Positions 47,697-59,208 are shown, counted from the stretch's first letter. The stretch is 64,000 bases of DNA from Bettongia penicillata ogilbyi (GCA_023548195.1 JAJHZJ010000751.1:62001-126000), one strand, 5' to 3'. Notes: generated by a model not told the origin, from the sequence alone. Translations and numbers: made by a program.

Positions 47697-48783
47697 ATGC
47701 CCAGAAAAGGGAAAAAAAGTAAGACCATAGAAGGTTACTTTCTTGGGGAACAGATGTTTCCTCCTTTCATTTCTGATGAGGAAGAACAATGCTTACCATC
47801 AGGGAAAGAGATAGAAGTCAAGGCTTCTGTATCCCAAACGTCCAAAATAAATATTCAATGGGCTCAAGCCATGGAAGAGCTCAAAAAGGAATTTGAAAAT
47901 CAAGTTAGAGAAGTGGAGGAAAAACTGGGAAAAGAAATGAGAGAGATGCAAGAAAAGCATGAAAAACGGGTCAATACCTTGCTAAAGGAGACCCAAAAAA
48001 ATGCTGAAGAAAATAACACCTTGAAAAATAGGCTCACTCAGTTGGCAAAAGAGGTTCAAATAGCCAATGAGGAGAAGAATGCTTTCAAAAGCAAAACTAG
48101 CCAAATGGAAAAGGAGGTTCAAAAACTCACTGAAGAAAATAGTTCTCTCAAAATTAGAATGGAACAGATGGAGGCTAATGACTTTCTGAGAAACCAAGAA
48201 ATCACAAAACAAAACCAAAAGAATGAAAAAATGGAAGACAATGTGAAATATCTCACTGGAAAAACAACTGACCTGGAAAACAGATCCAGGAGAGAAAATT
48301 TAAAAATTATGGGACTACCTGAAACTCATGATCAAAAAAAGAGCCTAGACATCATCTTCCATGAAATTATCAAGGAAAACTGCCCTGATATTCTAGAACC
48401 AGGGGGCAAAATAAGTATTGAAGGAATCCATCGATCACCACCTGAAAGAGATCCATAAAGAGAAACTCCTAGAAACATTGTGGCCAAATATCAGAATTCC
48501 CAGGTCAAGGAGAAAATCTTGCAAGCAGCTAGAAAGAAACAATTCTTGTGGAAATTGTGGAAATACAATCAGGATAACTCAAGATCTAGTAGCTTTTACA
48601 TTAAGGGATCGAAGGGCATGGAATAGGATATTCCGGAAGTCAAAGGAACTAGGACTGAAACCAAGAATCACCTACCCAGCAAAACTGAGTATAATACTTC
48701 AGGGGAAAATATGGTCTTTCAATGAAACAGAGGACTTTCAAGCATTCTTTGATGAAAAGAGCAGAGCTGAAAAGAAAATTTAA
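47697..48783 (+). pseudogene. HAL1 X ORF1 (L1 ORF1p-like RNA-binding protein), two lesions
   Basis: L1 ORF1 proteins are trimeric RNA-binding chaperones that coat element RNA in the cytoplasm. The frame from ATG 47697 is open for 253 codons. Residues 1-55 are a basic, then acidic, head (MPRKGKKSKTIEGYFLGEQ). About 57-195 is a coiled coil with heptad-like EVQKLTEENSSLKIRMEQME. From about 200 the RNA-recognition domain begins (NLKIMGLPE). A TAA at 48456-48458 ends it; other copies have a lysine codon there. The C-terminal domain (LGLKPRITYPAKLSIILQG) follows in a different frame to 48783, so a small frameshift lies near 48545-48575. Full length would be about 360 residues, near the usual ORF1 size. 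Confidence 0.85.
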
Positions 48784-48936
48784 CTTTCAAACACAAGAAT
48801 GAGAAGAAGCATGAAATAGTAAACAGCAAAGAGAAGTCATAAGGGACTTACCAAAAGTGAACTGTTTACATTCCTACATGGAAAGACTATATTTGTAACT
48901 CTTAAAATTTTTCAGTATCCGGGTAGTTGGAGGGAT

Positions 48937-49005
48937 TATACACACACACATACACACACACACATGTACATGTGTGCAGGCATACACACATGCACGCACA
49001 TACAG
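48937..49005. repeat. (CA)n microsatellite in HAL1 X 3' UTR
   Basis: TACACACACACATACACACA and related sequence. Same relative place as in the other HAL1 copies. Confidence 0.92.
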
Positions 49006-49857
49006 AGACAGAGAGCACAGAGTAAATTGAATAGGATGGGACCATATCTTAAAAGAAATTAAGGTAAATGGTGAGAGAGAAAGGTAGTGGGAGGAAAGAG
49101 GGTGAAATGGAATGGGGTAAATTATATCTCATTCAAGAGGCAAGCAGGAGAGACTTTTCAGTGGAGGGAAAAAGAGGAGAGCTGAGAAAAGAAAAAAAAA
49201 CAAGAAGTTTACCCTCATAACATTCGACTAAAGTAAGGAATGAAATGCACACTCATTTTGGTATGAAAACCTATCTTACAGTACAGGAAAGTGGAGGATA
49301 AGGAGATAAGCAAGGGGGGGGATGATGGAAGGGAGGGCAATGGGAGGAGGGAGCAATTTGAAGTCAACACTCTTGGGGAGGGACAGGATCAAAAGACAGA
49401 ATAGAAACAATGGGGGGCAGGATAGGATGGAGGGAACTACAGTTAGTCTTACACAACATGACTATTATCAAAGTCATTTGCAAAACTACACATATAGGGC
49501 CTATATTGAATTGCCTGCCTTCCCAAAGGGAATGGGTGGGGAGGGCGGGATGGGGAAAATTTGGAACTCAAAGTTTTAGGAACAACTGTTGAGTATTGTT
49601 GTTGCTACTAGCAAATAAGAAATACAGTTAATGGGGAATAGAAAGTCATCTGGCCCTACAGGACAAAAGAGAAGATGGGGACAAGAGAAGGGAGGGATGA
49701 TAGAAGAGAGGGCAGATTGGTGATAGGGAAAATTAGATTGCTCAGTGTATTGGGGTAGGAGGAGGGGATAAAAGGGGAGAAAATTTGGAACCCAAAATTT
49801 TGTGAAAATGAATGTAAAAAGTTAAATAATAAATTTTTATTAAAAAAAATCAAAAAA

Positions 49858-50431
49858 AAAAAAAAGAAATTGTCAAGGAAAACTGCCCTGATATTCTAGA
49901 ACTAGAGGGCAAAATAAGTATTCAAGGAATCCACCGATCACCTCCTCAAAGAGATCCAAAAAGAGAAACTCCTAGGGACATTGTGGCCAAATTCCAGAAT
50001 TCCCAGGTCAAGGGGAAATTATTGCAAGGAGCTAGAAAGAAACAATTCCAGTATTGTGGAAATACAATCAGGATAACACAGGATCTCAGAGCTTCTGCAT
50101 TAAGGGTTAGAAGGGCGTGGAGTAGGATATTCCAGAAGTCAAAGGAACTAGGACTCAAACCAAGAATCACCTACCCAGCAAAACTGAGTATAATACTTCA
50201 GGGGAAAAAATGGTATTTCAATTAAATAGAAGACTTTCAAGCATTCTTGATGAAAAGAGCAGAGCTGAAAAGAAAATTTGACTTTCAAACACAAGAATGA
50301 GAAGAAGCATGAAAAAGTAAACAGGAAAGAGATGTCATAAGGACTTAATAAAGTTGAACTTTTTACTTTCCTACATGGAAAGACAACATTTGTAACTCTT
50401 GAAACTTTTCAGTATCTGGGTACTTGGTGGG

Positions 50432-50471
<40 letters not shown>

Positions 50472-51285
50472 CACGCAGACACAGAGACAGAGAACACAGA
50501 GTGAATTGAATAGGATGGGATCATATCTTTAAAAAATGACGGTAAATGGTGAGAGAGAAATGTATTGGGAGGTGAGAGGGTGAAATGGAATAGGGCAAAT
50601 TATCTCTCATAGAAGAGGCAGGCAGGAGACATTTTAGTGGAGGGAAAAAGAGAGGAGCTGAGAGAAAAACATGAAGTTTACTCTCATCACATTCGACTAA
50701 AGGAAGGAATAAAATGCACACTCATTTCGGTATGAAAACCTATCTTACAATATGTGAAAGTGGGGGAGGAGATAATCAGGGTGTGGGAGGGATGATAGAA
50801 GAGAGGGCAATGGGAGGAGAGAGCAATTTGAAGTCAACACTATTGGGGAGGGACAGGATAGGATGGAGGGAAATATAGTTAGTTTTACACAACACGACTA
50901 TCATGGAAGTCATTTGCAAAACTACACAGATATGGCCTATATTGAATTGCCTGCCTTCCTAAAGGTAATGGGTGGGGAGGGAGGGATGGGGAGAATTTGG
51001 AACTCAAAGTTTTATGAACAACTGTTGAGTATTGTTCTTACTACCAGGAAATCAGAAATACAGGTAATGGGGCATAGAAAATTATCTGGCCCTACAGGAC
51101 AAAAGAGAAGATGGGGACAAGGGAAGGGAGGTATGATAGAAGAGAGGGAAGATTGGTGATAGGGGAAATTAGAATGTTCAGTGTATTGGTGTGGGGGAGG
51201 GGACAAATGGGGACAAAATTTGGAACCCAAAATTTTGTGAAAATGAATGTAAAGAAGTTTAATAAATAAACTTATTTAAACAAAA
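49858..51285 (+). mobile_element. inner HAL1 Y, 5'-truncated in ORF1
   Basis: It begins abruptly after the A tail of X with GAAATTGTCAAGGAAAACTG, which corresponds to about 48364 in X. It contains the end of ORF1 (LGLKPRITYPAKLSIILQG is open near 50150-50210), the 3' UTR with a pure CA run at 50435-50470, and the end TTAATAAATAAACTT. The site after it, AAAGAATTCA (51286-51295), matches 47018-47027 just before X. X and Y therefore share one target-site duplication. Confidence 0.9.
50435..50470. repeat. pure (CA)n microsatellite in HAL1 Y 3' UTR
   Basis: About 17 CA units. Confidence 0.95.
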
Positions 51286-52740
51286 AAGAATTCATCAATC
51301 ACCTCCTGAAAGAAATCCCAAAAGAAAACCTACAAATATTGTAGTCAAATTTCAGAGTTCCCAGGTCAAGGAGAAAAGTTTACAAGTAGCCAGAAAGAAA
51401 CAATTCATGTACTGTGGAAATACAATGAGAATAACATGGTATTTAGCAGCTTCCATACTAGATTGAAGGGCTTGAAATATTATATTTTAGCGTTCAAAAG
51501 ACACAGTATTAAAATCAAGAATCACCTACCAAGTCAAAGTGAGTATAATACTTCAGGGAAAAAATGAGATTTCAGTGAAAGAGAACACTTCCAAGCATTT
51601 TTGTTAAAAATACCAGAGGCGAAAAGAAAGTGTGATTTTCAAATACAAGAATCAAGAGAAACATGAAAAGGTAAACAGGAAAGAGAAGCCTTAAGGAAAT
51701 CAAACAAGTTGAACCATTTACAATCCTACATGGAAAGATGTTATGTGTAACTCGTGAGAACTTTTTCAGTGTTAGGATAGAGAATATATATGTGTATATA
51801 TATATGTGTGTGTGTGTGTACATATATGTGTATGTGTACACACATGTATGTATATATGTGTGTGCATACATATTTAGGTGTTTATATGTGTTATATATGT
51901 GTAGGTATGTATATATATATATACATGGATGTATGTGTATATAAATAAGTGTGTATATATTACTATATATATATATATATACACAGAGGGCACAGAGTGA
52001 GCTAAATATGAAGAAAGAATACCCAAAATAATAGCATTTTCTGTTGAATGGAATATACTAGGAGTATTGGAAAGGGAGAGATAGAATGTAGGAAATCATC
52101 TCATATAAAAGACAAAAGAAAGAGCTTTTACAATGGAGAGGAAGAGGGGGGAGATGAAAGGAAATAATTGAGCCTTACTCTCATGGGATTTGGCTTAAGG
52201 AGGAATAACACACACTCCATTGAATATGGAAATCTATTTTACCTTTCAGGAAGGCAAGGGGGTAGGGAATAGGAGGGAAAAGATAATAGAAGAGGCAGCA
52301 AATTAGGGAAAAGGGTAATCAGAAGCAAACACTATTGTGGATAGGACAGAGAGTGATGGGATGAGTCTTTTATAACTTAACTATTGTGGAAGTGCTTTGC
52401 ATGGTTACACATGCATGAGCTATGTTGAATTGTTTGTTTTCTCAATGAGGATGGGTGGAGAGGGAGGGACAGAATATGGAGTTCAATATGCTAATAATTA
52501 ATGTTAAAAATTGTTTTACCATGTAACTGGAAATTAATATATACTGCAATGGAGTATAGAAATATTTTTTACCCTACAGGAAAATAGAGGGAAAGAGAGG
52601 TGGAAGAAGGCTAGGCAATAGAAGGGAGGACAGACTGAAAGATGAGGTGGCTGGGGAGAGATGGGGAGATTATTTTGAATTCAAATTCTTGTGGAAGTGA
52701 ATGTTGAGAACTGAGTAATAAATGAATTATACATTCAAAA
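51286..52740 (+). mobile_element. outer HAL1, second part: end of ORF1 and 3' UTR
   Basis: It resumes at AAAGAATTCATCAATCACCT, the continuation of the ORF1 text cut at 47028. The C-terminal domain is present with lesions, then the 3' UTR with a TA/TG microsatellite (51783-51985), ending GAGTAATAAATGAATTATAC with a short A tail. The target-site duplication follows at 52742-52751. Confidence 0.88.
51783..51985. repeat. (TA/TG/CA)n microsatellite in outer HAL1 3' UTR
   Basis: Long degenerate TATATGTGTGTG sequence ending in a TA run. Confidence 0.92.
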
Positions 52741-52751
52741 AAAGAGTCTTG

Positions 52752-53489
52752 GTAAAGAGATGTATGGCAAAGTTCACAATGTACTCTGTAAATAAGCACT
52801 CATTTCTACAGAAGATTTAAACTCCTGCTACAGATAAACCCATCCTTCGGTTGTGACATTATTGTTTGAATATATGTCTACCTGTTCTCCAAATTTTACT
52901 TGGGATAGTATCATTTCTTGTGGTCATTACTCATACAATGCTTGTTAATCTTTGGTTTGCTGTTCTATCTGCCCATATACCAAATCTAGTTGATGACAGT
53001 GATTTGTCAAAATGGTTCATCAGTCAATTGACCTTAATTACTGGTTGACTCAGTGGTTTATATAAATTGATTATACTGTGATGACTGGGTATCAGAACTA
53101 TAATCCTGCCTTCCTAAACCTTAGTTCATAGAAAATTTAGGCCGTTATTTATTGTTTTAATTCTTGAAGTAGAGTTTGTAAAATGTCTTCAATCTGAAAT
53201 GTCTATTCTGAGCCAGTACCTAGTCCGGGATACTACAGCAAGGTTTTTTTTAGTTGTTTGTTTGCCTTTTTTCAGTCTGATTAAATGAAATGTTCAACAT
53301 TTTCAACTTGCTTGTTGGGGAGACTAATTAACTGTCTTACTGGCAACAAGTATTCACTGTGGAACATCTTTCCAGGACCCGTACAGAATTTGCAGATGAC
53401 TTTGAAAACATCTATGTTGCACAGTCTCTACTCCTAAGAATAAAACAGATATGAAAGAACAAGAGTTAAAGAATCTTAGAAATTCATAT
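52752..53489. other. unassigned DNA
   Basis: Nothing recognised. Confidence 0.4.
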
Positions 53490-54230
53490 TTGAAATGGAG
53501 TTCAGAGATCTTTTGCAAACCTGATAGATAGTAATTCTCTAATAAATACTTTCCCTTTCTTCTAGATCTACCTTCTGAACTCAAACAGAAAAAAAAAATC
53601 TAATCTGTCTTCCACATGAAAGCTTTTCATTTAAGGCAGAGAACATGTCCCTCTTACCCTTTTCCAAACTAAACCCTTCAGGTTTCTTCATTTGAACTGA
53701 AATCGAGAAACTTCACAATTCCTCAGTGGGGATATGCACTCTTTGACAATAATATATAATGCCTTCCTACCTTCTCATTCTCTGGAAATCTCACTAAATT
53801 GATGGACTTCACTTGATACTCTCCAGTTGGTAAATTTCTTTCATAAACTTGATTGCCCCAATGTTCTCGGACAAGAGTAAGTTACAGCTATGCTTCTGTT
53901 AATGGAGCATATGTTTGAGTTTTCATCCCAAAGTTTTCTACATAAGCAGTTAGTTATGAACTTCCTTCCACAATGTATTATTTGTTACGTTGTTTCGTTG
54001 GATTCAAGTTTGATAGTTCGTATTTGTTGCAAATTAATTTCATCATACTAGATTTGACTCAATGTTCTAGCTTGTCTAGATTATTTTTTGAAGCTTTAAT
54101 CTGTCATCCAACAAACTAACCTGAACTGTCATCTTTATGTTATCTGCAAATTTGATAACCATGTCACAAATAACATTGTCTAAGTCATTAATTTAAAAAA
54201 AAAGATTAAGTTGACTGGACCAATAAACAA
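53490..54230. repeat. CR1/L3-type LINE relic
   Basis: TGTCATCCAACAAACTAACC, ATCTTTATGTTATCTGCAAA, TTTGATAACCATGTC and TAAGTCATTAATTT follow the L3/CR1 phrase order 'ctgtcatccaaca...tcatctgcaaatttgataagcatg...aagtcattaat'. The left part (53600-53900) is less certain. Orientation not assigned. Confidence 0.5.
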
Positions 54231-54234
54231 TAAT

Positions 54235-54480
54235 GTGGCTTTCTAGAAAGAACTGTGATTTCAAACCAGAAATATGTTGGTTCAGTCCTGGACTTTGCCA
54301 TTTACTACTGGCTTGATCATGAGAAGTTACATAAACTCTCTGGACCTCAATTTCATCATCAATGCAGTACGTACCATTATGCCTGAAATAGATATATAAA
54401 GAACTTATGAGGATTAAATGAGCTATTTTCTATAAAACTCCAAAATTTTGAGCTACTAAATAAAATAATAATGTCATTAC
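54235..54480 (+). repeat. MIR SINE
   Basis: TTCAGTCCTGGACTTTGCC, CTCTGGACCTCAATTTCATC, TTATGAGGATTAAATGAGC, AAAATTTTGAGCTACTAAAT, in order. Confidence 0.75.
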
Positions 54481-54679
54481 TCTTTTATTGCGTTGGTATT
54501 ATCATATTCATCACCGTTAGTATGCAATTTAGCAATTTGAAACTCTGAAGTCATTATTTTATGTATTGGACTTTTAATTGTTTTACTCCCCTTTATTGGA
54601 GGTCTTCAACCAAGTGTTGAATAACAACTTGACTCATATATTTTAGAGGATTTGTGTGCAAGTTGGAGTACTTTTTTTA

Positions 54680-54790
54680 AGATTTCTGCCACCACCAAAA
54701 TAATCTACAATAAGACCCACTCAAAATCTTTAATGGATTTCTATAGTCTAAGGAAGAAATTTTGCTATTCTGTGTTAATGTTAAATCTGA
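54680..54790 (+). repeat. L2 LINE fragment
   Basis: TGCCACCACCAAAATAATCT, then ACAATAAGACCCACTCAAAA, closely resembles 56507-56590 inside the longer L2 at 56.2-57.2 kb. Confidence 0.6.
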
Positions 54791-55615
54791 TTTCAAAGTC
54801 AGGACCCTAAACCACATAATCACCGAATCCAAATTATGGAAATGGATTGGAGATCTCTAGGGCTTTCAAAAATGCATCAGCTAAGTCAATTACATTCCAT
54901 TGTAATGACCATTCTAAACTTATCATTTGATTTCTGTTTCTAGTTGGTTTGATTTTATTTGACCAAATTCTTTGTTTTATTTTTTTTTTCATTGATAATT
55001 TAATTTGGACCAACTGATTCAATTCGGTTACTTCTACTTTTATATTAGCTTCCATACCTAAGCAAGATTTGATCAATGAGCATATTGTAAATCCCATCTT
55101 CCTCACTCCCCATGTAGGCTTTCTTATTATCATGAGTCATTTTATGTTAGAAGATTTTGAGATGTGCCTTAGACTGCCTTACAGCAATGTAGGTACATTT
55201 CAATATTTGTCTATGTCCTGTGCAAATTGCCCTCATACATCTGAACTTGCTCATCTCTTCAAACAATCTTTTATTGTCAAAGACTCTTTGGGAGTGGCAG
55301 AAGGGACTTTTATGTCACTGGATATTGTTCTAAGAATATTCAAAAAGACATTTAGTCAATCTCAAGAACTGAAAGAAGTTAAAAGTCCATTATAGCAGTA
55401 TCCTATATGTCTCTGCTCTTGGCATTTTCCTTAAATATCATGAATAATGTTATTACCTTGGTTTTCAATGTTTCTGTTCCCAGAGACCAGACCCTCCCAT
55501 TGTCTATGCAACATTTCATAACAGATACTGCCAACAATGTTTCATCGAACATGATAGCATCTTGGCTCAGAGATCTTAGGCTCCTAGGTTTTTAAGTAAG
55601 CACAGACTTTATTTT
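54791..55615. other. unassigned DNA
   Basis: A 108-codon frame at 55069-55395 has no recognisable domain. A 99-codon frame on the complement (55133-54834) also has none. No gene called. Confidence 0.4.
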
Positions 55616-55617
55616 AC

Positions 55618-55805
55618 CACCTTTTATGGTGTGGTACAGAGGAAAGAGCACTGATTTTTCAGTCAGAAGACGTAGGTGGAAATCTTGTCTATGATGTTTT
55701 CCTATGTAACTTTGACCTAACTGTGCTTCTTTTTCCTCATTTTAAAAATTAGAGTGTTGTATTAGACGGCCTTGTAAGTTATTTCCAATTCTAGATATCT
55801 GGATA
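55618..55805 (+). repeat. MIR-type SINE
   Basis: GGTACAGAGGAAAGAGCACT, TCAGTCAGAAGACGTAGG, TTCCTCATTTTAAAAATTAG, TTATTTCCAATTCTAGATAT. Confidence 0.7.
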
Positions 55806-55854
55806 TATGCCAAATTAGAGCAGTTCACTTCTATTTCACTCTCTCTGACATCCT

Positions 55855-56114
55855 AAGTCAAGGATCTTAAACTGTGTTTCATGGACATGTGTGTGTGTCT
55901 GTGTGTGTGTCTCTGTGTGTATTTAATATTTTTGACAGCTATGCTTCAATATTTTTGGTGTCCCTTATAATATATATTTCCTGGTATGTAATATATGCTT
56001 AAAAAATGGTTCCTTCTTTCTTTTCTCTTAACATTTAAAGACATTATTCTAAGAAGGGATCCAAAGGATTGACCATACTACCAAAGAAATCCATGACACA
56101 ATAAAGTCAAGAAT
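55855..56114. repeat. hAT-like (MER-type) DNA transposon relic
   Basis: Ends are roughly inverted: TCAAGGATCTTAAACTG with TTTCATGGACAT, and TCCATGACACAATAAAGTCA. The body has GACAGCTATGCTTCAATAT and ACATTATTCTAAGAAGGGAT, then CCAAAGG, as in a non-autonomous mammalian hAT family whose exact name I cannot give. A TG run lies at 55889-55920. Confidence 0.5.
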
Positions 56115-56199
56115 GCATGCTATAAGCAAATGATATGCAAATGTTTATTGCTAATTTTGTCTTTTTTACAGCTTTGCGTGTCCAATTGTTTACATAAAT

Positions 56200-57190
56200 C
56201 TCCATTTGAATGTTCCACTAGAATCTCAATCTCAATCTTTCTAAAACCAAGTTTATTTTCTTTTCTGTTTCATTATATTTGTACATATCACCAGTACTCA
56301 TCTAACCTCTGTATTGCAAGCTTTGCATTATTTTAGACTCTTCCCTTTCTGTCCTCATTCACGTATATTTAATTGCTAGGTCCTACCAATTCCACCTTTA
56401 CAGCATCTTTCAAATTCAGACCTGCCTCATAGTAGAGTTTCTCATTACCCTCCACTTAGTCTACTGTAATAATAATGTTCCACCTCCTCACCTTTAATGT
56501 GTCCTTCATGCCACCATCAGAATAATCTACAGTAAGATCCACTCAAAAATCTTTATTGGCTTCTTATCGCCTAACAAAGGAAGTTGCATCTTCCCTGCCA
56601 GGCACTGAAGATACTGTACAACCAATTGACCTTTCCAGGTTTGTTTCATATGTCTCTTTTCCATGAACTCTGCATTTCATGCAAATTCAGCAGCCCTCTC
56701 TCTGTCCCTTAAACATGAACTCTGCTCTCTTGCCTCTGAACCTTTGATCAAGCCTTTCACTATGCTAGGAAAACCTTTCTTTGTCCTCATCAATTTCATC
56801 CTCATTGAATTTTTACATATCTTTAAAAAACCTAACTCATTTACTGTCTCCTCCAGGAAACCTTCCTTGATCCTTTTAGATGGTGATAATTCTCACACCT
56901 CACATTATATCATTTGTTAACTCTCTAATGCCACCTTCTGTAGGAGAATTTTCCTGCACCCTTTCCTGTTCCCTGCAATTGCTAGGACCTTCCCCATAAG
57001 ATTTCTTTCTGTGTACACTAAATATGCCATGTAGGTGTCTCATTATGTCCATTTTTGTTTTTCCAATTAGAATGTTATAGTCTTGTGTTCAGGGATTCTA
57101 TTTCCCTTGCTTTTTATCTCTGGAACTTAGCAAAGGGCCTGGTGCAAATTAAATCACAATAAATGTTTGTGAGTGACTTAATGACCAACC
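56200..57190 (+). repeat. L2 LINE 3' region
   Basis: Long ordered match to the L2 3' part: AGCATCTTTCAAATTCAGAC, CTCATTACCCTCCACTTAG, CACTCAAAAATCTTTATTGG, GCAAATTCAGCAGCCCTC, CTCCTCCAGGAAACCTTCC, TTGTTAACTCTCTAATGCC, TTGTGTTCAGGGATTC, GCCTGGTGCAAATTAAATCA, CAATAAATGTTTGTGAGTG. Confidence 0.8.
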
Positions 57191-57335
57191 AATAACAGCC
57201 TGATATTTACAAAGAAGTTTAAAGTTTACAACCCTCTTTGTATACCTTATCTCATTCTATAATTATATTATGTAGAAACTACCAGCATTATTATGTTTAT
57301 TTTGCAAAGAATTAAACAGAGACTTTAAAAAAAAG
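57191..57335 (-). repeat. MIR/THER-type SINE relic
   Basis: TTACAAAGAAGTTTAAAGTT, CTTATCTCATTCTATAATT and TTATTTTGCAAAGAATTAAA. Confidence 0.55.
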
Positions 57336-57439
57336 TTTGATAACTTTCTATGTTCACATAATACATTTTAGAAACAAAATTCACAAGGTGTTTCTCTTGA
57401 TTCCAAGTCCGTGGTAGAGAGTGTGTCGCAGAGAAGGGA

Positions 57440-57665
57440 CCCAGCAGGGGAAAGGGAAGAACATTTAAGTGGTACCTTTTGGAACATTTTGCTAGGTGCT
57501 CACAACAACCCTGGGAGGAAGGTGCTCTTATTATCCACATTTTGCAGTGGTAAAAACTGAAGCAAATCACACAACTAGTAAGTGTCCGAGGTCAAATTTG
57601 CATACTGGTCTTCCCTGCTCTCCGTCCTATGAAACCTATATCCTGTGACCCCTAGCTGCCTTTAG
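57440..57665 (-). repeat. CORE-SINE (MIR/THER type)
   Basis: CTCACAACAACCCTGGGAGG, ATTATCCACATTTTGCAGTG, CACACAACTAGTAAGTGTCC, GACCCCTAGCTGCC, in complement order. Confidence 0.85.
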
Positions 57666-57847
57666 AAATACAATGTATCTTCTAGCTTACTAATTTCAGA
57701 AAAAGCTGAAAAAGTTAAGAAATATGAGGGACAAAATCCTGCTGTGAAAATTTAGGGGGAATGAAAATCTGTTCAAAGACATATCACTAGTAGCAAGTAG
57801 CCTTTTAAATTTCTCTTCTTCTAGTGAGAAAATGTACCTCCCTACCA

Positions 57848-58095
57848 TGCTTCAGTCAATCAGGCAGTCAATTAGTGTTCCTTAAATGTATATTAAGGGA
57901 CAGGCACAGTGTTAGAGGTTGGCAATGCAAACAAAGGTAAATGAAAATGTCTGCTTCCAAGGAGCTTACAATCTAACGGGAGAAACAACATGAAAACAAC
58001 GACATACAAACAAGATATATAAATGAGAAAAAAGACATAATCAACAGAGGGAAATCAAAAGAATCAGGAGGGGTTGGGGAAGGCTTTTAATACAT
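57848..58095 (-). repeat. L2 LINE 3' end
   Basis: TATTAAGGGACAGGCACAG, TCCAAGGAGCTTACAATCTA, AAACAAGATATATAAATGAG, GGGGTTGGGGAAGGCTTTT. Confidence 0.75.
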
Positions 58096-58164
58096 GTCAA
58101 TTTCTGGCAATATCATAATGATTTCGGGGTCGGGGGGTGGAGGGTGTGTATGTGTGTGTAGAAC

Positions 58165-58370
58165 AAATGATTTTGGATCAGAAGCCTTGACCTGATCCTA
58201 CATAAGATACCTATTACCTATTGACTGTGTAACTCTGGGAAAGTCACCAAGCCTGCAGTTACAGGCAACTCTCTGTTACTATAAACTGCAGAGAAGAGGT
58301 TAACCTACATTAGCAGAGGAACTTCTTCACGTGGAAGTTTCCTATAACAATGAAATCATAAATCCTCTCT
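58165..58370 (+). repeat. tRNA-derived SINE, diverged
   Basis: GGATCAGAAGCCTTGACCTG, GTGTAACTCTGGGAAAGTCA, CTATAACAATGAAATCATAA. Confidence 0.6.
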
Positions 58371-58432
58371 CTCTGTCTCTGTCTCTCTGTCTCTCTCTCT
58401 GTCTCTCTTTCTCTTTCTCCCCACTCCCTCCT
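58366..58432. repeat. imperfect (CT)n microsatellite
   Basis: CTCTCTCTCTGTCTCTGTCT-type sequence. Confidence 0.9.
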
Positions 58433-58599
58433 TTCCTCCCTATCACAAATCTCAGTAATTTGATGGATAGATTTCCACAATAAACCCTAAGACCAGACAA
58501 AAATTAAAAATAAAGAATAATAAAAACTAATCCCTTTAGTTTGAAACCATTTGTTCACTGAATTGACCAGTAGGGAAACTTATAGTTAAAGAACTTTGT

Positions 58600-58890
58600 A
58601 AGTCAGTCAATAAGTCAGAAAATATTAGGAACCTACTATGTACCAGACACTGTGTTAACCATGGGATATGAAAGAAGACAAAAGAAAGTTTCTCTTCAAG
58701 AAACCATATACGAAGCAACCACATGTGGGATAAACAGAAAATAATCGGTGGAGAAAAGGAACTAGAATTCCTGTGGAAGATGGAATTTTAGCTGGAACTT
58801 GAAGGAATCCAAGGAAGCAAGGATGCAGTGATGGTCAGAGAAGGCATTTCATCCATAAGGAAAGTCCAGTGAAGACAACCTGAGGTGGGA
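58600..58890 (-). repeat. L2 LINE 3' end
   Basis: GAACCTACTATGTACCAGAC, ACTGTGTTAACCATGGGATA, ATTTTAGCTGGAACTTGAAG, TCAGAGAAGGCATTTC. Confidence 0.75.
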
Positions 58891-58899
58891 GAGAGTATC

Positions 58900-59090
58900 T
58901 CAACCATAGGATCATGGATTCAAAGCTGCTAAAGTACTTAAGAGTCACCCATGCACTTTATTTTTTACACAATGAAACTAAGGCCCAGAGAAGTTCTGAT
59001 CTTTGTAAGGTCACAATGCTGTTATGAGGTAGAAATGGAAAATGAACTCAATTACCCTTCGACTAAATCCGTCCCACTTTCTACTGAATC
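58900..59090 (-). repeat. MIR-type SINE
   Basis: ACAATGAAACTAAGGCCCAG, TTTGTAAGGTCACAATGC, GTCCCACTTTCTACTG. Confidence 0.7.
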
Positions 59091-59109
59091 AGGATTCATC
59101 TCCTCAACA

Positions 59110-59208
<99 letters not shown>
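59110..59208. repeat. (TA)n-(TG)n compound microsatellite
   Basis: About 25 TA units followed by about 23 TG units. Confidence 0.97.

Larger units (their letters stand above)
47029..49857 (+). mobile_element. inner HAL1 X, full length
   Basis: It starts with a G9 run and GAGGAGAAAAGATGGTGGAG, and has a 668-base 5' UTR, an ORF1 at 47697-48783 and a 3' UTR with a CA microsatellite. The end is AATAATAAATTTTTATTAAA plus an A-rich tail to about 49857. No ORF2 lies between ORF1 and the 3' UTR. It is the least decayed HAL1 in the window. It sits inside ORF1 of the outer HAL1, and its tail runs straight into HAL1 Y. HAL1 lacks a reverse transcriptase and would be copied by enzymes from other L1s. 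Confidence 0.92.

Noticed and set aside
55069..55395. 108-codon frame, considered as a processed pseudogene
   Set aside because: No protein family recognised, no A tail, and no partner frame suggesting a disrupted longer gene.
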